A stretch of DNA of 64,000 nucleotides, from positions 1-64,000 of the forward strand of contig JAJKFJ010020742.1 of the NCBI GenBank assembly GCA_027382625.1, read 5' to 3'. The DNA is from Tetmemena sp. SeJ-2015 (taxonomy: Eukaryota > Ciliophora > Spirotrichea > Sporadotrichida > Oxytrichidae). The notes below the pieces were generated by a model. That model was not told the DNA's origin. It ran no database searches and saw nothing but the letters and a program-made list of their open reading frames with translations. Made by a program: the position numbers and the translations under genes. Shown here piece by piece: positions 12,293 through 24,553 of this stretch (the stretch's first letter is position 1; each line of letters begins with the position of its first letter).

Positions 12293-15200
12293 AATAAGTT
12301 CACGGAGAATGAATTAAGAATATTGAATGACTATCAGCGAAGAGTGAATGAGAGCCTGTAAAAGTAGAGGTAAGTGATACTCAGTCATTTCATCGCTCAA
12401 CAGTATGAAATATTTTGAACTCAATTATCAAATCCAACCCCAGAGGATTCTGATAAAGCTAATTCAATTCTTCCAATCACAGTAAAATACTTTCCATTCA
12501 AGTAATTCCATAATTTAGCACAAGCTATTAAAAGAACAAAGCCACGCATAAAGACATCAGAATCATCAATTACAGGCCACTCAAAACTAAGTATCTGCCA
12601 GTTTAGTCAAGCATAACTAGAGTAGTGTCAATCGACTCAATATTAAGTTAAAAAATTTATTTATTTTTTATCATTTAAATCCATTAAATTATAAACTCTT
12701 TAGTTTATGAAAATTTTTAAAACTTTTAAAATTTTGAAAAAAAATTAAAAGAAAAAAAGTTAAAAGATAACTCAAAATTATTTTGCTATAAACTAAACCT
12801 TTTATATATAATGTCATTTTAATGTAATTTATAGATCAAATTCTTTTTTAATTAATTTTATTTGACTTAAGTATTATTCCTAGTTCTCTAAATTGAAAGT
12901 TAGTCTTTTTGGTATTTTTTATAATCTTCTGAATTTAATTCTTCAGATTTGTAAAATTTATTTCCAATTTTGAACTTGATTTTTAAAGATGGTTTTTTTA
13001 TTTTATTTTTCAAAAGGCTTAATCTAATTTAAGCTACACATAAAAAAGTAAGTAACTTTTTAATTTTCTTTTTAAAAAAATCTTTCCCCTTCCAAAAATC
13101 TTTATTCAATTTAAAATTAATTGCCAGCCAAAAAATTCTTAAAATTAATAACCAATTTTAATTAAAGGGTGCACTAGAATATTAAGATCAATAACTTCCA
13201 AAAAAATTAAGACGAGCCATAGTTCATTTATTTTTTATCTATTAACTGAAATGTTTTACTTTCCAATTTTTATCTAAAAAGTTTAATTTTGTTCCAAAAA
13301 GCATTTGACTTGAAAAATATTAATTTTTTTTGGTTTTTTAAAATTGAACATTTTTTTAAAAATTAAAGTTACTTAATCACTCTGAAATGATTCACTAAAT
13401 GCAAATAATTACTTATTGAGTTGAGGATAAACTTAATTTTTTCTTATTTTATTTTTAATTTGTATATTAAAATTTCCTCCTATTTTTGCTCTTTGTATGT
13501 TGTTTTTTGTTTACAAAAATTGATATTCTTGATTTGTTATTGCTTTTATACATTTAAGATGATATAAATTGATAAATATTGGACTTGGCTTCGGAGCTTT
13601 TGAAAATTACAAACCTAACAATTTAAAGGAATCGGAAGGCAAGCGAGATTAATTACTAGCTAAAAATGAGAACACATATAACCACAATCCTTCTTATCTT
13701 ATATTTATATAATATTATAAAGGTAAACTTTGTATTATAGGACTCATAGTGAATTCAATAGGACTTATTTTTCATAAAGAAAAGCCTACCTTAGTCTGTA
13801 AATTTAAGCAGCAAATTATTTTTCTTCAAATATTTCTTGTTTTATAATATGATTTCGGATATATCATCAAAATAAATTCAACTGGTTTCTTATCAGCTGA
13901 ATGATAAATTAGAATTGAATGCAATTCTCAAACAAATTCAAATCAGAAAAAAGGAGTGACTAGAAGCATCTGATTAATTATTCTTGCTCAATTATTGCAC
14001 TGCAAGTATATATTTTTCTTTTCCCTTAAGAAATTGCAATACATATTTTATAATTAAATCTTATTTATTTATTTTAAGTTGAGCTGCAACCACTATATAG
14101 AATTAATATGAAAAAATATAGAGAAGTCAACGATTCAGTTCAAAAGGATCGACTCGAATAAAAAGCATTTTAGTACGATATTCACACGCCATCCTAACTC
14201 TTTAGCACACAATAGAGTAACCACACTAATCAGTACTTTTCCTAGACCGAATTAGTTTAGTAATTGGTATTCAAGCGATATTTAAACACTGGAGAATGTA
14301 TATTGATATAACACTTTATTTTATTAACAGGATGAAACTTAACTATCATTTTATTATTTGATATAAAATGTTTAGATATCTACATATTAACAGGATATAT
14401 ATTTTCTTGATGAATATGCATCCAGATATATTTTTTATTTATAATTTTAATGAATTTCTTTTATAATAAAACTATTTGAATTAATGATTTGAGTATCTTA
14501 AATATAAATTGAATCTTTCCTATATTTGGTCATAGTATCTAAAATGATAGATTAATTTACCGCTTAGAAAAACTAGCACCACTAGCTTCGAACTCTGGTA
14601 AAGGATTTCAGTAACACAAAGGCATTCGATTCTCAATCAGACTTATAAAGTGAATCACAGAAACAAAATTGGATTCAGGAAAACATCGGTGCTTACAAAT
14701 TTAATTTAATTTTATTATTTTTATGTAGTAGAAGAAGAAGATATTCAGATTATTGATTGACAGAAAATCATAAATTCTATGAAATAAACACACAAAATAC
14801 TTCTAAATGGTGGCTATTTAGGAGCATAAAATTTATCATGTAAATTTTTTTTTCCAATTAGACTAGGTCATCACAAGAAAACATTTAACCTCAAAAGACC
14901 TCTCAAAATTATAATTTAAAAAGAAAAATGCAACATAATCAAAGCCAAATGACGCTAAAAGAGACCCTCAGGTCAAAGGCCAAAAATATTTATTTAAAAA
15001 TAATTAGGATATACAATTTATAATTAGTAATTAAATTTGATTTAATGGTTTAAACACTAAACTCAATTGATTATGAAATAAAGTTTGAAGCGTTTTTTAA
15101 TGGAAAATAAATTATCACAAAAGATTTTCAATCATCGAGCAAATAACTCAATATAATTTTAATTATGTTATTATAAATTTTCATCATGAAATTTGAAACC

Positions 15201-16598
15201 GATTTTGTAAATTGAATGCTTTAATATGTTTAATGTTCTAGTTAATCTTTATATTTTTATAAATTGAAGCTTATTATTTACTTTCTTCAGCGTTTTTAAT
15301 TTAGAATATCTTATATTTGGCATAAGTGTTATTTTTGTTTTAAAACTGACCTTTATTATTTTTGAGTATAAATTGTATTTTGCCAACCTTCATAATATGT
15401 TTCTAATGGAAGTAAGAACCACTTGCCTCGGAATAACTCTAAAAATGATAAGTGTTGCAACAACCGAGAGGACAAAGAAAACACTTTCAAAAAGCAGAAT
15501 CTAAGTCAGAGAAAGAAATCTAAGTACGCAGCCATTAACTCCTCTTTCAGGGGAATCAACTTGCCTCCAAGTCACTAAAAGCACAAAACAGGAGACAAAC
15601 TTAAGAATCAAAAGATTAACAAAAGTTAGGCAGTCATTGAAACTGACAAATCATACACTACGCAGCAGAGTAGCAATTCTACACAGCGTTAGAAGGAGAA
15701 AAGTAAGATCAAACCTTCAGCTAGTTAAGCCAATATCAAAAATATATATGGAACGAGAAGAAAGAATTCCATACAATATGAGAACTCAAAAAAGTTTGGT
15801 CCTTATAGATTTTAATATATATTGATTGGGTATTGTAATTCTTTTCTTTCTTGAAGATAGGAGGAAGTTGATAGATCCAATAGATAAGTAAATACGAGTA
15901 GAAGTCGAAGTAAAAGCAGGGCCAGGAGTAGAAGCCTTGATTTCTCCAAAAGCTTTGACGCAAGCAACCCTAACGAGAAAGTTCTAAATATTCACCAGAA
16001 GAGAGCTGATGCTCTCAAGAACGCCGAAAAGATTTAAATGAATAGATTTCCCTTTTAACCTTCTAATTTAATTATACTAATTATTCTTTATTTTGCAAGG
16101 GTTGAACCCTCGTTTCATTGACAGTGAGAACAAGTTAAGGTCCTCCATTTGCAGAAGCTAAAGAAGAGACTACAGTGGCTATGACAAGGAAGAAAGATAA
16201 GAATTTATTAAAAATGTCTATTTACAGACCAACAAACATGCACAACTCACAGAGATCTAAAAGCAACATTTTCATTGCATTCATTACATATTTTATTAAA
16301 TTATGATAATTTGAGAGAACTGAGCACAGAGAAAGAGTCCAGGTCGAGATCGAGGACAAAATTAAATATTTCATCCAGTGTGTCTAAATTGAAAAGAAAC
16401 GATTCGGGCAACAGAAGTGCCAGAGAGATAAATAAACGAAATTTATATCCATAGTCAAGGGGAGCAAGCTTCGATTCAAAAGCTGGCAACGGAATAAATC
16501 AAAGAAATGGCTCCAATCACTAGAAAAGGAAAAATTCTTTCGTTTTGGCCATGAGTAAAGAGAAGCCAAGCTCATCTAGATTTATAGTTTTGAATTGA
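12293..16598 (+). CDS. Uncharacterised basic S/Q-rich protein cut into about eleven MDSs
   Basis: A start at 12293 (MNKFTENELRILNDYQRRVN) is followed by plus-strand islands in the ciliate code. They lie near 12293-12371, 12430-12650, 13585-13700, 13905-13960, 14080-14300, 14545-14700, 14890-14990, 15415-15810, 15877-16045, 16105-16255 and 16310-16598, ending at TGA 16596. The intervening DNA is AT-rich, tens to about 900 bp long, and lacks consistent GT..AG ends. One junction is exact: ATAGAT at 15805 and 15871 joins FGPYR to SNRQ in frame. The protein is hydrophilic and lysine/serine/glutamine rich, with an SRSRSKSRARSRS tract (about 15890-15935) recalling RS domains of RNA-binding proteins. 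No globular domain is recognised. The eliminated DNA exceeds the coding DNA, unlike most genes right of 17 kb. Confidence 0.6.
15811..15876 (+). other. IES with 6-bp pointer ATAGAT
   Basis: ATAGAT at 15805-15810 and 15871-15876 lies in the same codon phase. Removing one copy and the intervening 60 bp, which contains an in-frame TGA, joins two coding blocks. Confidence 0.75.
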
Positions 16599-16805
16599 TA
16601 TCTAATTATATTTTCACTTTAAAGAAGTGGAATAAAAAATCAAGATCTCATATTCCCATAGAGTTGTAAAAACCATAAATCTAATACTGACTTGCAAAAT
16701 TTAATTAGTAGAAGTTGCTTTTAATTTTATGATAAACGAAAGAAATAACTAGGGCCACGCATCAAATCATTAAACAGGTTATGACCGTGACTAGCAAAAT
16801 TAGAT

Positions 16806-16832
16806 TGGTCGTGATACTCATGATCACGACCA
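16806..16832. repeat. Inverted repeat, 10-bp perfect stem
   Basis: TGGTCGTGAT (806-815) and ATCACGACCA (823-832) are perfect reverse complements around a 7-nt spacer. They lie in a GC-richer island between the stop at 16598 and the LSM6 start at 17089. It could be a transcript 3'-end hairpin or an unrelated palindrome; no function is shown by the sequence. Confidence 0.6.
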
Positions 16833-17088
16833 TTTGAAGATGCTAGGTGGTGTGCTAGGCAACATTGAAAAATTGCTTCAGCTTCTAAGGGATCACTGTA
16901 AAGTGTGCCCTTAGTTTGCTGAAGAATTTTAAAAACTTTATATGTGATTTTCTATTCACAGACGGCAATTCTGGTTTATATGTTTCTGAAAATCATTAAT
17001 TTATACTAGATTTATGTATTCTTAACTATTTAAAATATCTGGTTTATAATAATTGACAATCCTAAATAAAGTATAATTAAAATTCATA

Positions 17089-17477
17089 ATGGAAAGCTCT
17101 AGCGCAGAAAAGTAGCCTCAAACTTAAAGGAGACCAGCAGACTTCTTAAAGTTGATTAAGAGCTAGCAAGTAAATGTCAAGCTTAATGATGGGACACTCT
17201 ACCAAGGAACTTTCATATGCCTGGATGGAAATTTAAACACAGTGCTCGAAAAATGCTCAGAGTTAGACAAAAATGGAAAAGTCATCAACAGATTTGGAGA
17301 TATATTCGTAAGAGGCAACAATTATTTAGTAGAATTTATAAAATTAAACTTTTAATAAGTTGATTTAATGTTCAATATATTGCTATCGTTTCAGGAGAAA
17401 AGCAAAAGCAGTTGCAACCTGAAGAAGAAGAGAGTAAGATTATGGAAGGAGACTAGCAATTAGAGGTGGAAGCATGA
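17089..17477 (+). CDS. LSM6: U6 snRNA-associated Sm-like protein LSm6
   Basis: This gives a 111-residue protein after removal of one 53-bp IES. Residues about 17-80 match the Sm fold of LSm6. The Sm1 part has PADFLKLIKSQQVNVKLNDG, then YQGTFICLDGNLN; the Sm2 part has NRFGDIFVRGNN. The family role is one of the seven LSm proteins binding the U6 snRNA 3' end (LSm2-8) and deadenylated mRNA (LSm1-7). The short N-terminal extension and an acidic glutamine-rich tail of about 28 residues, ending at TGA 17475, are additions to the usual ~80-residue protein. The start is the first ATG, preceded by AT-rich DNA. In-frame TAG and TAA in the body confirm the ciliate code. Next gene: 17611, same strand. 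Confidence 0.9.
17326..17378 (+). other. IES in LSM6, pointer TAT
   Basis: TAT at 17323-17325 and 17376-17378 is in the same codon phase. Deleting 53 bp joins RGNN-Y to IAIVSGEKQ and restores the end of the Sm fold. An alternative GTAG...TTTCAG intron could be drawn, but it gives a basic tail with no agreement to LSm6. Confidence 0.7.
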
Positions 17478-17610
17478 TGAAATTAAGGGAATAGTTCTCT
17501 TAAGTAATTAGTTAAATAAGTTCACACATCTTTCTCTCTCGATATAGTTCCTTTAGCTTATTTTTTTAAAAATTAGATTAAATTGTTAATGATTTAAATA
17601 AGTGAAAGAC

Positions 17611-18484
17611 ATGCTGAAATCAGCTACTTTGTAAAACAAGCTCAAGGATTAAGAGATAAAGAAGCTCAGAGCAAAGCTTAAAAGTCTTGGAGTAGACATA
17701 AATTCAATGAATTTAAATTCCATTCCTAGCAAAGCCAACTCAAAGCTACCTGAAATCCACTAAAACTCATCTGACCTAGATTAATCCGGCTTTAATGAGC
17801 CATCTAAGCTCGATAAGTTAAATGAGCTATCATAGAAATTTAGAAATCAGCAAAAGGATAAACTTAAGGGCGGAGGAGGGTTTTTAATGGATTAAGGCAC
17901 TTAAACTGATAAAAAATTAAAGTTTAATTATCTATTAGATTATTGATAATAAAATCCTGAAACATACAGGAGTCCAGAGTGATCTGTAAAATAAGAAAAC
18001 TGATTAGAGTATGTAGACTGAGTTTAAAGTTGCATTAAAAGCTGAAATATCCATCTAAACCCTTCCTTAACAAGAGAAAGTAATTATAAAAGAGGAAAAG
18101 CTTGTTCAGACAGATAAGGTTCATATTATGGATGAAGAGCCGATGCCTATCCCAAAATTTGATAAAGGGATATAGTACGATCAAATATCACTACCAGATG
18201 CTGAAACACAAACTACAACTATTCATTAAGTCGATTAGGAGTAGGAAGCAATGATTTAGACTGATCTAGATTTGGAATTATATGTTGCAACTTAGGAGAT
18301 AAAGAATCATAAACCAAGGAAAAAGAGATAGAAATAGCACCTTAATGCAGCAGGTGAAGAAAGCGAATACGAGTATTATGAGGAAGAAGTTGAGGTAACT
18401 GATGAAGAAGGAGAAGAAGTTAATCAAGGAGACGGCTCGCAAAATTTGCATCCCTAACATGTCACAACACGGAAGAACCTTTGA
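17611..18484 (+). CDS. Acidic coiled-coil protein, function unknown
   Basis: A 277-residue protein after one 40-bp IES is removed. The N-terminus (about 1-35) is a short basic amphipathic helix (NKLKDQEIKKLRAKLKSLGV). The middle is serine/glutamine rich. The second half has repeated MQTEF/VQTD/MIQTD motifs and a strongly acidic stretch (about 215-260, EEVEVTDEEGEEV) after a basic KPRKKRQKQ cluster that could be a nuclear signal. Start 17611 is the first ATG of the frame, 134 bp after the LSM6 stop. TGA stop at 18482. It is not assigned to a family. Confidence 0.75.
17915..17954 (+). other. IES, pointer ATAAAA
   Basis: ATAAAA at 17909-17914 and 17949-17954 is in matching codon phase. The 40-bp insert contains an in-frame TGA. 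Removal joins GTQTDK to ILKHTGVQ. Confidence 0.8.
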
Positions 18485-18562
18485 ATAGACAATTATCGAA
18501 CTTTCGAAGATATAAGCTAAATTAAATTGCTATAACTTGAATTTTATATTTATTCATGTATT

Positions 18563-21026
18563 TCAACACATGTATCTGCTCATCTTGTTTGAAGACATGT
18601 GACTTAAGTTCTAATGGTATAAAACTACTAACTAAATCTTACAATTAAAACTTTCCTGATCATAATCATTTAGCATTGAATCATCTTTTTCGGTTTCTCG
18701 CTTGAAATTTGGATTTACTTTGTTGTACCTCCTTTCAAGCTCATTATATTTTTCTTCTTCTAGTTTCAATTTGCCTGCTAAAAACTTTACCTACAGAAAT
18801 AGCTTAAAGTATAATTTCGTTACTTCATTTTCCAGAGTCTCCTGATTCTTTCCATTTTTACTTTCTGCAATCTTCTTTTGTTTTTCTTGCAGTTTATGCT
18901 AATTCACTATCCCTTCCACCTCCAGCATTTTATGCTTTAGCTAAAAAATCAACCTCTTGTATTCTTTGATTTGCTTTACTAGACTCTATTCTGAGCTACT
19001 ATACTTGACTATACTCACTTAAGCAATTATTTATGAAGATTAATATCATTTAAAATTAAAGAAGCAGTCTTATTATCTTTCTTTAAGTTCCTAACTTTTT
19101 CATTAAGGATTGATAGGTTCTATAGATTCAAAAGCTTCAGCTCATTAATCTCTTGCAATTACTTTTCCACTAGCATAGAGTTCCTTAAGTTTTCTTGCTT
19201 TTAGGTTTTTAAAGTATTTTTAAGAACATCCATGTTCTCGTTTAAATGTTCATTGTAAAGCTACAACTCCGAAATTTCCGATTCTTAGGAAGCTAATCGT
19301 TTTTAGAACTATTCGTTTCTATCTTTCAAGTCAGTGAGTTAAGTTTATAAGTCATCTTAAAAGCTAACTAATATTTATTTAATCAAACATTTAATTGCTT
19401 TGAGTATCGGAAGCAGAGACGTTACAAAGATGTACTAATTATTCTAACTCTTTTTCAATCTGATTGATACTCTCACTTAGTGCCTCTAGCTTTATGTTGA
19501 CTGGTATGCATTTTCTTATTTCATCTATGTTTTGTGTTTTTAGAGTGGTCAATTTTGAGTGTATTTCCTTCACCTACTCGCTCTGTTGCAAATGGTATTT
19601 TTGTTCTGCGCTGCATTTGAGATGCTCGTTTTCTATCTGTGCTCTGAGTCTAACTATCTCTTCGTCTTTGACTTTCAACTGAGCGGCAAGTTCATCAATT
19701 CGATTTACAGAAGCTGTGAAATCAATTTCTATTCTTTCAAACTGAGAAGATGCCTTTAATAAAATAGTATATACAAAAAGGGAGCACTTCTTGAGCTCGT
19801 TATTTTCCTTATGTAATTTGCTAATATTGAGTTAATTTGAACAATTTCTTACTCGATCTGAGTGAGGTATTCCTTTGCTAGCTCTTTAGCTCTTTCCAAA
19901 TCTCCACTCAAAGTATCATCGTCTAAACCAGTTTTTGACAAATTACTTGATCTTCCTCCAGCTAGTTCAGATATCTGCCCTTCCAGCTCAAGAATTTTAA
20001 CAACCTGATTATCAAACAACAAATAAATCATATAGCTAAAAGAAATATTAACAAATAATTATTCAATAAAAACATAAAACTGAAAATGAAAGTATTTTTT
20101 TACTAAGTTGGTTAAATTGCACTCGAGAGAACAGTTACTTAGAGGAATTTACATTCTCTTGGGAAGATTTTTTTACAACATTACTCACAGATAGAGTCTA
20201 AAATTAGCAAAAGTCTAACTTCAATTTATCATTTATTAGCAATATAAATATATGGATAGCGGATGATTAGGATTGAGATGCTTGGAGAGTTAAAAGGTTA
20301 TAAACCTTATTTTATAGATATTAAAGCATTAAATCAAAGATATATAATTTATTTAGTTACTTTCAGATAGTCTCCTTAATTTCAATTCCTAATTTTAATT
20401 TAACATAAGTTCTTAAATTAAGATATTAGCATCCTAAACTTTTAATTTTTAAGAGGAACTAGATTCATACGAATTCTTAAAACTTAAATCTAAGTTATCT
20501 AATTTTAATAAAATTTTATCCATTTAATTAAATAATGAATCTCAGCTTCATTAAGCGAGTGATTTCCTCTTAGTTACTCTCTTATTTGCAGATTTTATAG
20601 TATAGGTAGATTGCTGATCTTAGTTCCTGCTCGTTTCGAGTTTAACTCTATTTACTTTTCCATTATTGGGGTTCCTCAAATCTTAGCTTGAACTTTCAAT
20701 TCTCTCTATAGATCAAGTTCCTATCTATTTTTGAACTCTCTTTCTTCGAATTCTGTGTCCGACACATTCTTACAAAATTTTAGAATATAAAGCATACTAT
20801 TTTTATTACTGTATTCTTTCTTTGTCTGATAAAACTGCTATTCAATGACTGAGAGCCTTTTTAATTAACCTTGAGGCCAAGTTACTTCGAATCATAATCA
20901 CCAAGTCTTGTCGCAATATTTTTACTGTGCTTGCTGCTGCGCTACGTTTCATTCACTCCAACTATAATAGAGTAGTTATATTTGATGATATTTTTTATTA
21001 CTTGAATTCATCATCTTTGAGTCCAT
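18563..21026 (-). CDS. Coiled-coil protein, function unknown
   Basis: Start MDSKMMN at 21026. After removal of several IESs the frame runs to TGA at 18563. The N-terminal ~150 residues are basic and serine-rich. From about 20030 to 18650 almost the whole protein is heptad-like coiled coil, for example KVKDEEIVRLRAQIENEHLK, then LNENMDVLKNTLKTQKQENL, then KLEEEKYNELERRY. In-frame TAA/TAG are frequent. IES junctions in phase were found at 20956-21010 (pointer TGAAT) and 19826-19836 (pointer ATTA); others at about 20770-20890, 20210-20530, 20040-20100, 19330-19380 and 19000-19060 are inferred from frame changes. Long coiled coils of this type are common in ciliate cytoskeletal and basal-body proteins, but no family signature is visible. 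It converges with the gene ending at 18484. Confidence 0.7.
19826..19836 (-). other. Ultrashort 11-bp IES, pointer ATTA
   Basis: Minus-strand ATTA (plus TAAT) at 19833-19836 and 19822-19825. Removing 11 bp switches the frame from QEIVQI to SKLHKENNELKK, keeping a continuous coiled coil. Too short for an intron. Confidence 0.65.
20956..21010 (-). other. IES, pointer TGAAT
   Basis: The minus-strand repeat TGAAT (plus ATTCA) at 21006-21010 and 20951-20955 is in phase. Removing 55 bp joins MDSKMMN to ETQRSSSKHS and fixes the gene start. Confidence 0.75.
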
Positions 21027-21179
21027 TGATGATATTTTTACTTTTGTATTATTTTTTTGATTTCTTCTTTTTTGAGTTATTTCAAGTGTGATATGTTATC
21101 GAGGTGAAATTTTGTTAAATTAAAAAAAGGCGTCGTACACTCAGAATTAAAATTTAATTTGAGAAACTTATTTGTAAAA

Positions 21180-23440
21180 CATTTACGCAAGTCTCCTAAA
21201 ATGCAATAAATAAGTTTTGAGCCCTATTTTAAGAACGAGAACCACTCTCAGGAAAGACAAGATTTCTAAAATAGTATACAATTTAAATGAGTATATGTAT
21301 ATTTCAATATCATCCCTCGGAGTGACAATGACTAGAAATAGGAAACATAGAGCAATCTTTGGGATTAGATTTAAAAGACATAAAAATATGAAAATGAGAA
21401 AATACCTAGCCATCAATATTACTAATTACAATAATGAAATGAAGATGATGCTCTTAATATTGCTACTACTAACTTTAAAGCGCAACAGTTGATATATAAT
21501 GACAATTTTAATAAATCATAATTTTAAAAGTATTTGTTACAATTCATCTTCAGATGGGAGTATTTCTGAACTGTACTAAACCTATTAAATGTAATAATGT
21601 AAAGGTTTTAGAATCCAAATTTTTACTAGAATCAGTAGGATCTGAAAGAAGAATCCCAGTTTAATGGAAATGATATGCAATAAATTGACGCTGTTGATTA
21701 TAGTGAAGAGCATCTTTTCAGATCCATTACAAATAGCAAATCAAAGGAGTTTAATGCAAATGAAAAAGGAGCCTCTAAAAGTGATTAAAAATGTATATCT
21801 TTATATTTCTATAGTGATACTAAAGTCCATAGAAGGACTAAGCAGCAGAAGTATAGACAAGCTATTTATAAGTAGTTTCCTAGTTTCAAGGAGATGTCAC
21901 AGATAGTTTAAACTGTAAAAATTAAATGCAAATGAATGTAATAAAATTATCTCAAAGGTTTAGCTACCTAAATAAGAATATGATACCTATTTTTAAATAC
22001 CTGAATGCTCTTTCGCTTAAAACAGCAGGGCTAAGAATTTAGCGTTTGCTGTGAGGACTACTAGCAGCTTCCTGTAGTTGCATCCTTGTTAAGGTTCACA
22101 AAATCAACACAATTCTTAGAGACCCATAAACCAATATGCCCATAATCAATCTCAATTAAGTTAACAAAAGAACTCAATGCATCTCAGACAGAATAGACGG
22201 TCATTGTGCTTAAACTAATCATAGGTCAATTCTGTGATAATCGGTAGCTGTCATAGTACTTAGTTTGGATCCTTTAATCAAAATTATATTAACTTTTATT
22301 CAATAGTTAGCATATTTTAGAAATCACATCCTACCTAAAGAAATTGAAAACAAGAGAGAAAAGAACATTCCTGCTACTGAATAAAAAGCAAATCAGAAAA
22401 CAAAATGCTTAATAACGGGCGGAGTCAAAAGAATGGAATATCAAATTATTATTACGCCTATATAAATTATGTTAAAGAATGGAAGTGAATAGAAAACTGA
22501 GCATGTATGATTGGAGCATAAGCAAATAATAGCTTTATCAAGATTCAGCAGAAGATTTATCCTCATTTTAATATGCTTATTATATGCTTAATTGAAGATA
22601 TCACACAGTTAAATGAAGAGTAGTGTAAAAACAATTTAGATAAACAAAGCCAGTTTTCAATTGTGAATTTCATTCCCATTCAAGATCTCAGGAAATAAGA
22701 ATCAAGTGACTATAAATAAATCAGCAAGATTTCAAAGCAACTCCAAAGACAGATCTCTGTTCAGAATCGTTCAGCATCTGTCGCCCTCAATAAAAATCAG
22801 ATTAACATGAACTCATATCAAAAGGATAATCTCAGGTAACAATAAGTATAGTCAAGCACAAGCTAGATAGCCAACTCTTAATCGTATAAAGATTGTTAAT
22901 ATGCAAGTGAAGATAAAGAAAGACTTAATACTCAAGATTAAAGGGGCTAGCAAATCAACTCTGAACTTATCAGAAAGAGAAAAGTGTAGCCAAGAATAGA
23001 TAGACCATAGAGCTAAAGCTTTATTCTTTAATATTCATTTAATTTTTTATTTTAAATTCTTCCAACTGGTTAAACAAGTGCCTTGTAATCATCTAAGCTC
23101 GCTAATTTATAAACTCCACAAGAAAGACAAGATAGCTAGTTTCAGGAGATTAAAATATCAAAAGACACGATAGAGTGAGGCTCTAAGAAGTATAATTTTA
23201 GATAGAATGAAACTTTCCTAAGCTGCTAGTGTTTTGAAAAATAAGGAGCTGTCTTAACTTAATTAGGGTTTGTTAGTGGCAGGTCTGTAATGCTAGCCTT
23301 CTATGTTAAGTGATTAAGGAAAGGCAAAGAAAAGAAATAGAAGAGTTATTCAACGAAATAGTTAAACTTAATGTTGTTTGGACTCACCTGGATAAGGAAT
23401 TGATAAAGAGGGAAACGATCTACTAAATAAAAAAATTAAT
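21180..23440 (+). CDS. Uncharacterised S/Q-rich protein in several MDSs
   Basis: Plus-strand islands in the ciliate code: about 21190-21280 (KMQQISFEPYFKNENHSQER; candidate start ATG 21201), 21310-21440, 21615-21780, 22005-22330, 22335-22440, 22515-23030 and 23050-23410. They are hydrophilic, rich in Q, S and N, with a basic SRAKNLAFAVR stretch and a helical end (KERQRKEIEELFNEIVKLNV). The frame changes between islands coincide with AT-rich inserts, many carrying TGA. I identified no domain and no certain stop; the 3' limit near 23440 is where coding character fades. It may extend into the segment starting near 23700. Confidence 0.5.
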
Positions 23441-23701
23441 TTAAAATTATAAAATGAATTAATCATAAAGTTAAAGTTAAGAATAAACTTTATTTATCTT
23501 CTTTGTTATATTTTAATATCTTGCCTTTCAATTAACTTCTTTCTCTTGGTGTAGATTCTAATTTTGTAATTTGATTTGCACATTTGCAAATTTTGCATTT
23601 TACTAAGTTTTTTTTGAACGAGTGTATGTTAAATCCAGCCTTGATTTTATTTATTGATCTACAAGCTTGTTCCGAAGATAAGAAACATTTAAAGTCAGGA
23701 A

Positions 23702-24178
23702 GTGAAAATAAAGCTCATTATCCAAAAAGTAATTAAAAAGGAATCACAAAGCAGCTTAATTAAACATAAAATGATTTTTCACTCTCTATTTAAGCTAATA
23801 AGTAAAGACGAATTCATGAAGCACCCAGAGAAAGGAACTTTACTAGAAGTTAAAGAAGAGCACACAATTGAAAACCAAATACCCTTTTAGATTAAGGTTG
23901 AACTCTCCAATAAGAAAGACACAACCAAGTTACTGCAGCTATACAGTTCAGCCGATAAACCTATCCATAGATCTTACTAAAAATACATACACTTTATTTT
24001 ATCATGATTATTTAGATCTACAACTTTGAAAGATCAAAATAGTTAAAAGTATTCTTCCAAGAAGAATAAGAACTGCCAAGAATCTCCCATGAGAGTGCAG
24101 TTTAACGATGATAAACAGTCCTCTCCTATTAAAAGATGGCTTAAACTTAGTAAAATCCAAGAGAGCGAGCCATACTGA
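23702..24178 (+). CDS. Uncharacterised basic protein, C-terminal part
   Basis: An open frame from before 23702 (first ATG 23771, MIFHSLFKLISKDEFMKHPE) to TGA 24176, with one IES. The C-terminus is KRWLKLSKIQESEPY. A second frame starting at ATG 23626 is also open across the first 250 bp and looks protein-like, so the N-terminal reading is ambiguous. The protein is basic, K/S/Q-rich, with no recognised domain. It could be the end of the preceding plus-strand gene. Confidence 0.5.
23975..24019 (+). other. IES, 7-bp pointer TAGATCT
   Basis: TAGATCT at 23968-23974 and 24013-24019, both in the same codon phase. The 45-bp insert carries an in-frame TGA. Removal joins KPIHRS to TTLKDQNS. Confidence 0.85.
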
Positions 24179-24179
24179 T

Positions 24180-24550
24180 TGATTTATTGCCTTCTGCTTG
24201 AGCAGAGTAAACTTAATATACATCTGCGTATCTGTCTGTAGATGATTATTCAAAATGCATTATAATTGTCTTTTAATATTGAAATTCAATCTTAAGAAAA
24301 TATAGTATGTGCAAGGTTAGTAGTCTAATAAAAGAAAGAAGATTCATATAATTTTGAGAAATGAATTTAGTTAAAAATGAAAACTTATTCTGAAAAGCAA
24401 CCTGAGCAATTCTAATTAAGCTTTACAAATTATTGCTAAAATTAAGCCCAATAATAAATGTAGAAAGACTTATGATAAATAATTTTATTTAAGCAATAAG
24501 TATATAAGCTTATAAGGCATTCGTTACTAGGAATAGTAGGGCAAGTGAAG
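24180..24550. other. Intergenic AT-rich DNA
   Basis: Convergent intergenic region between a plus-strand stop (24178) and the minus-strand stop of the ubiquitin-like gene (24554). No coding-like frame and no recognisable element. Confidence 0.5.
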
Positions 24551-24553
24551 CGC

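Noticed and set aside
16091..16110. GGGTTGAACCCT as the T-arm of a tRNA
   Set aside because: No acceptor, D-arm or anticodon stem fits around it, and the segment is coding (LNPRFIDSENK). No tRNA or rRNA was recognised anywhere in the window.
17336..17396. GTAGAA...TTTCAG intron in LSM6
   Set aside because: Splicing would give a basic unrelated C-terminus; the TAT-pointer IES restores the Sm fold end and a natural acidic tail.
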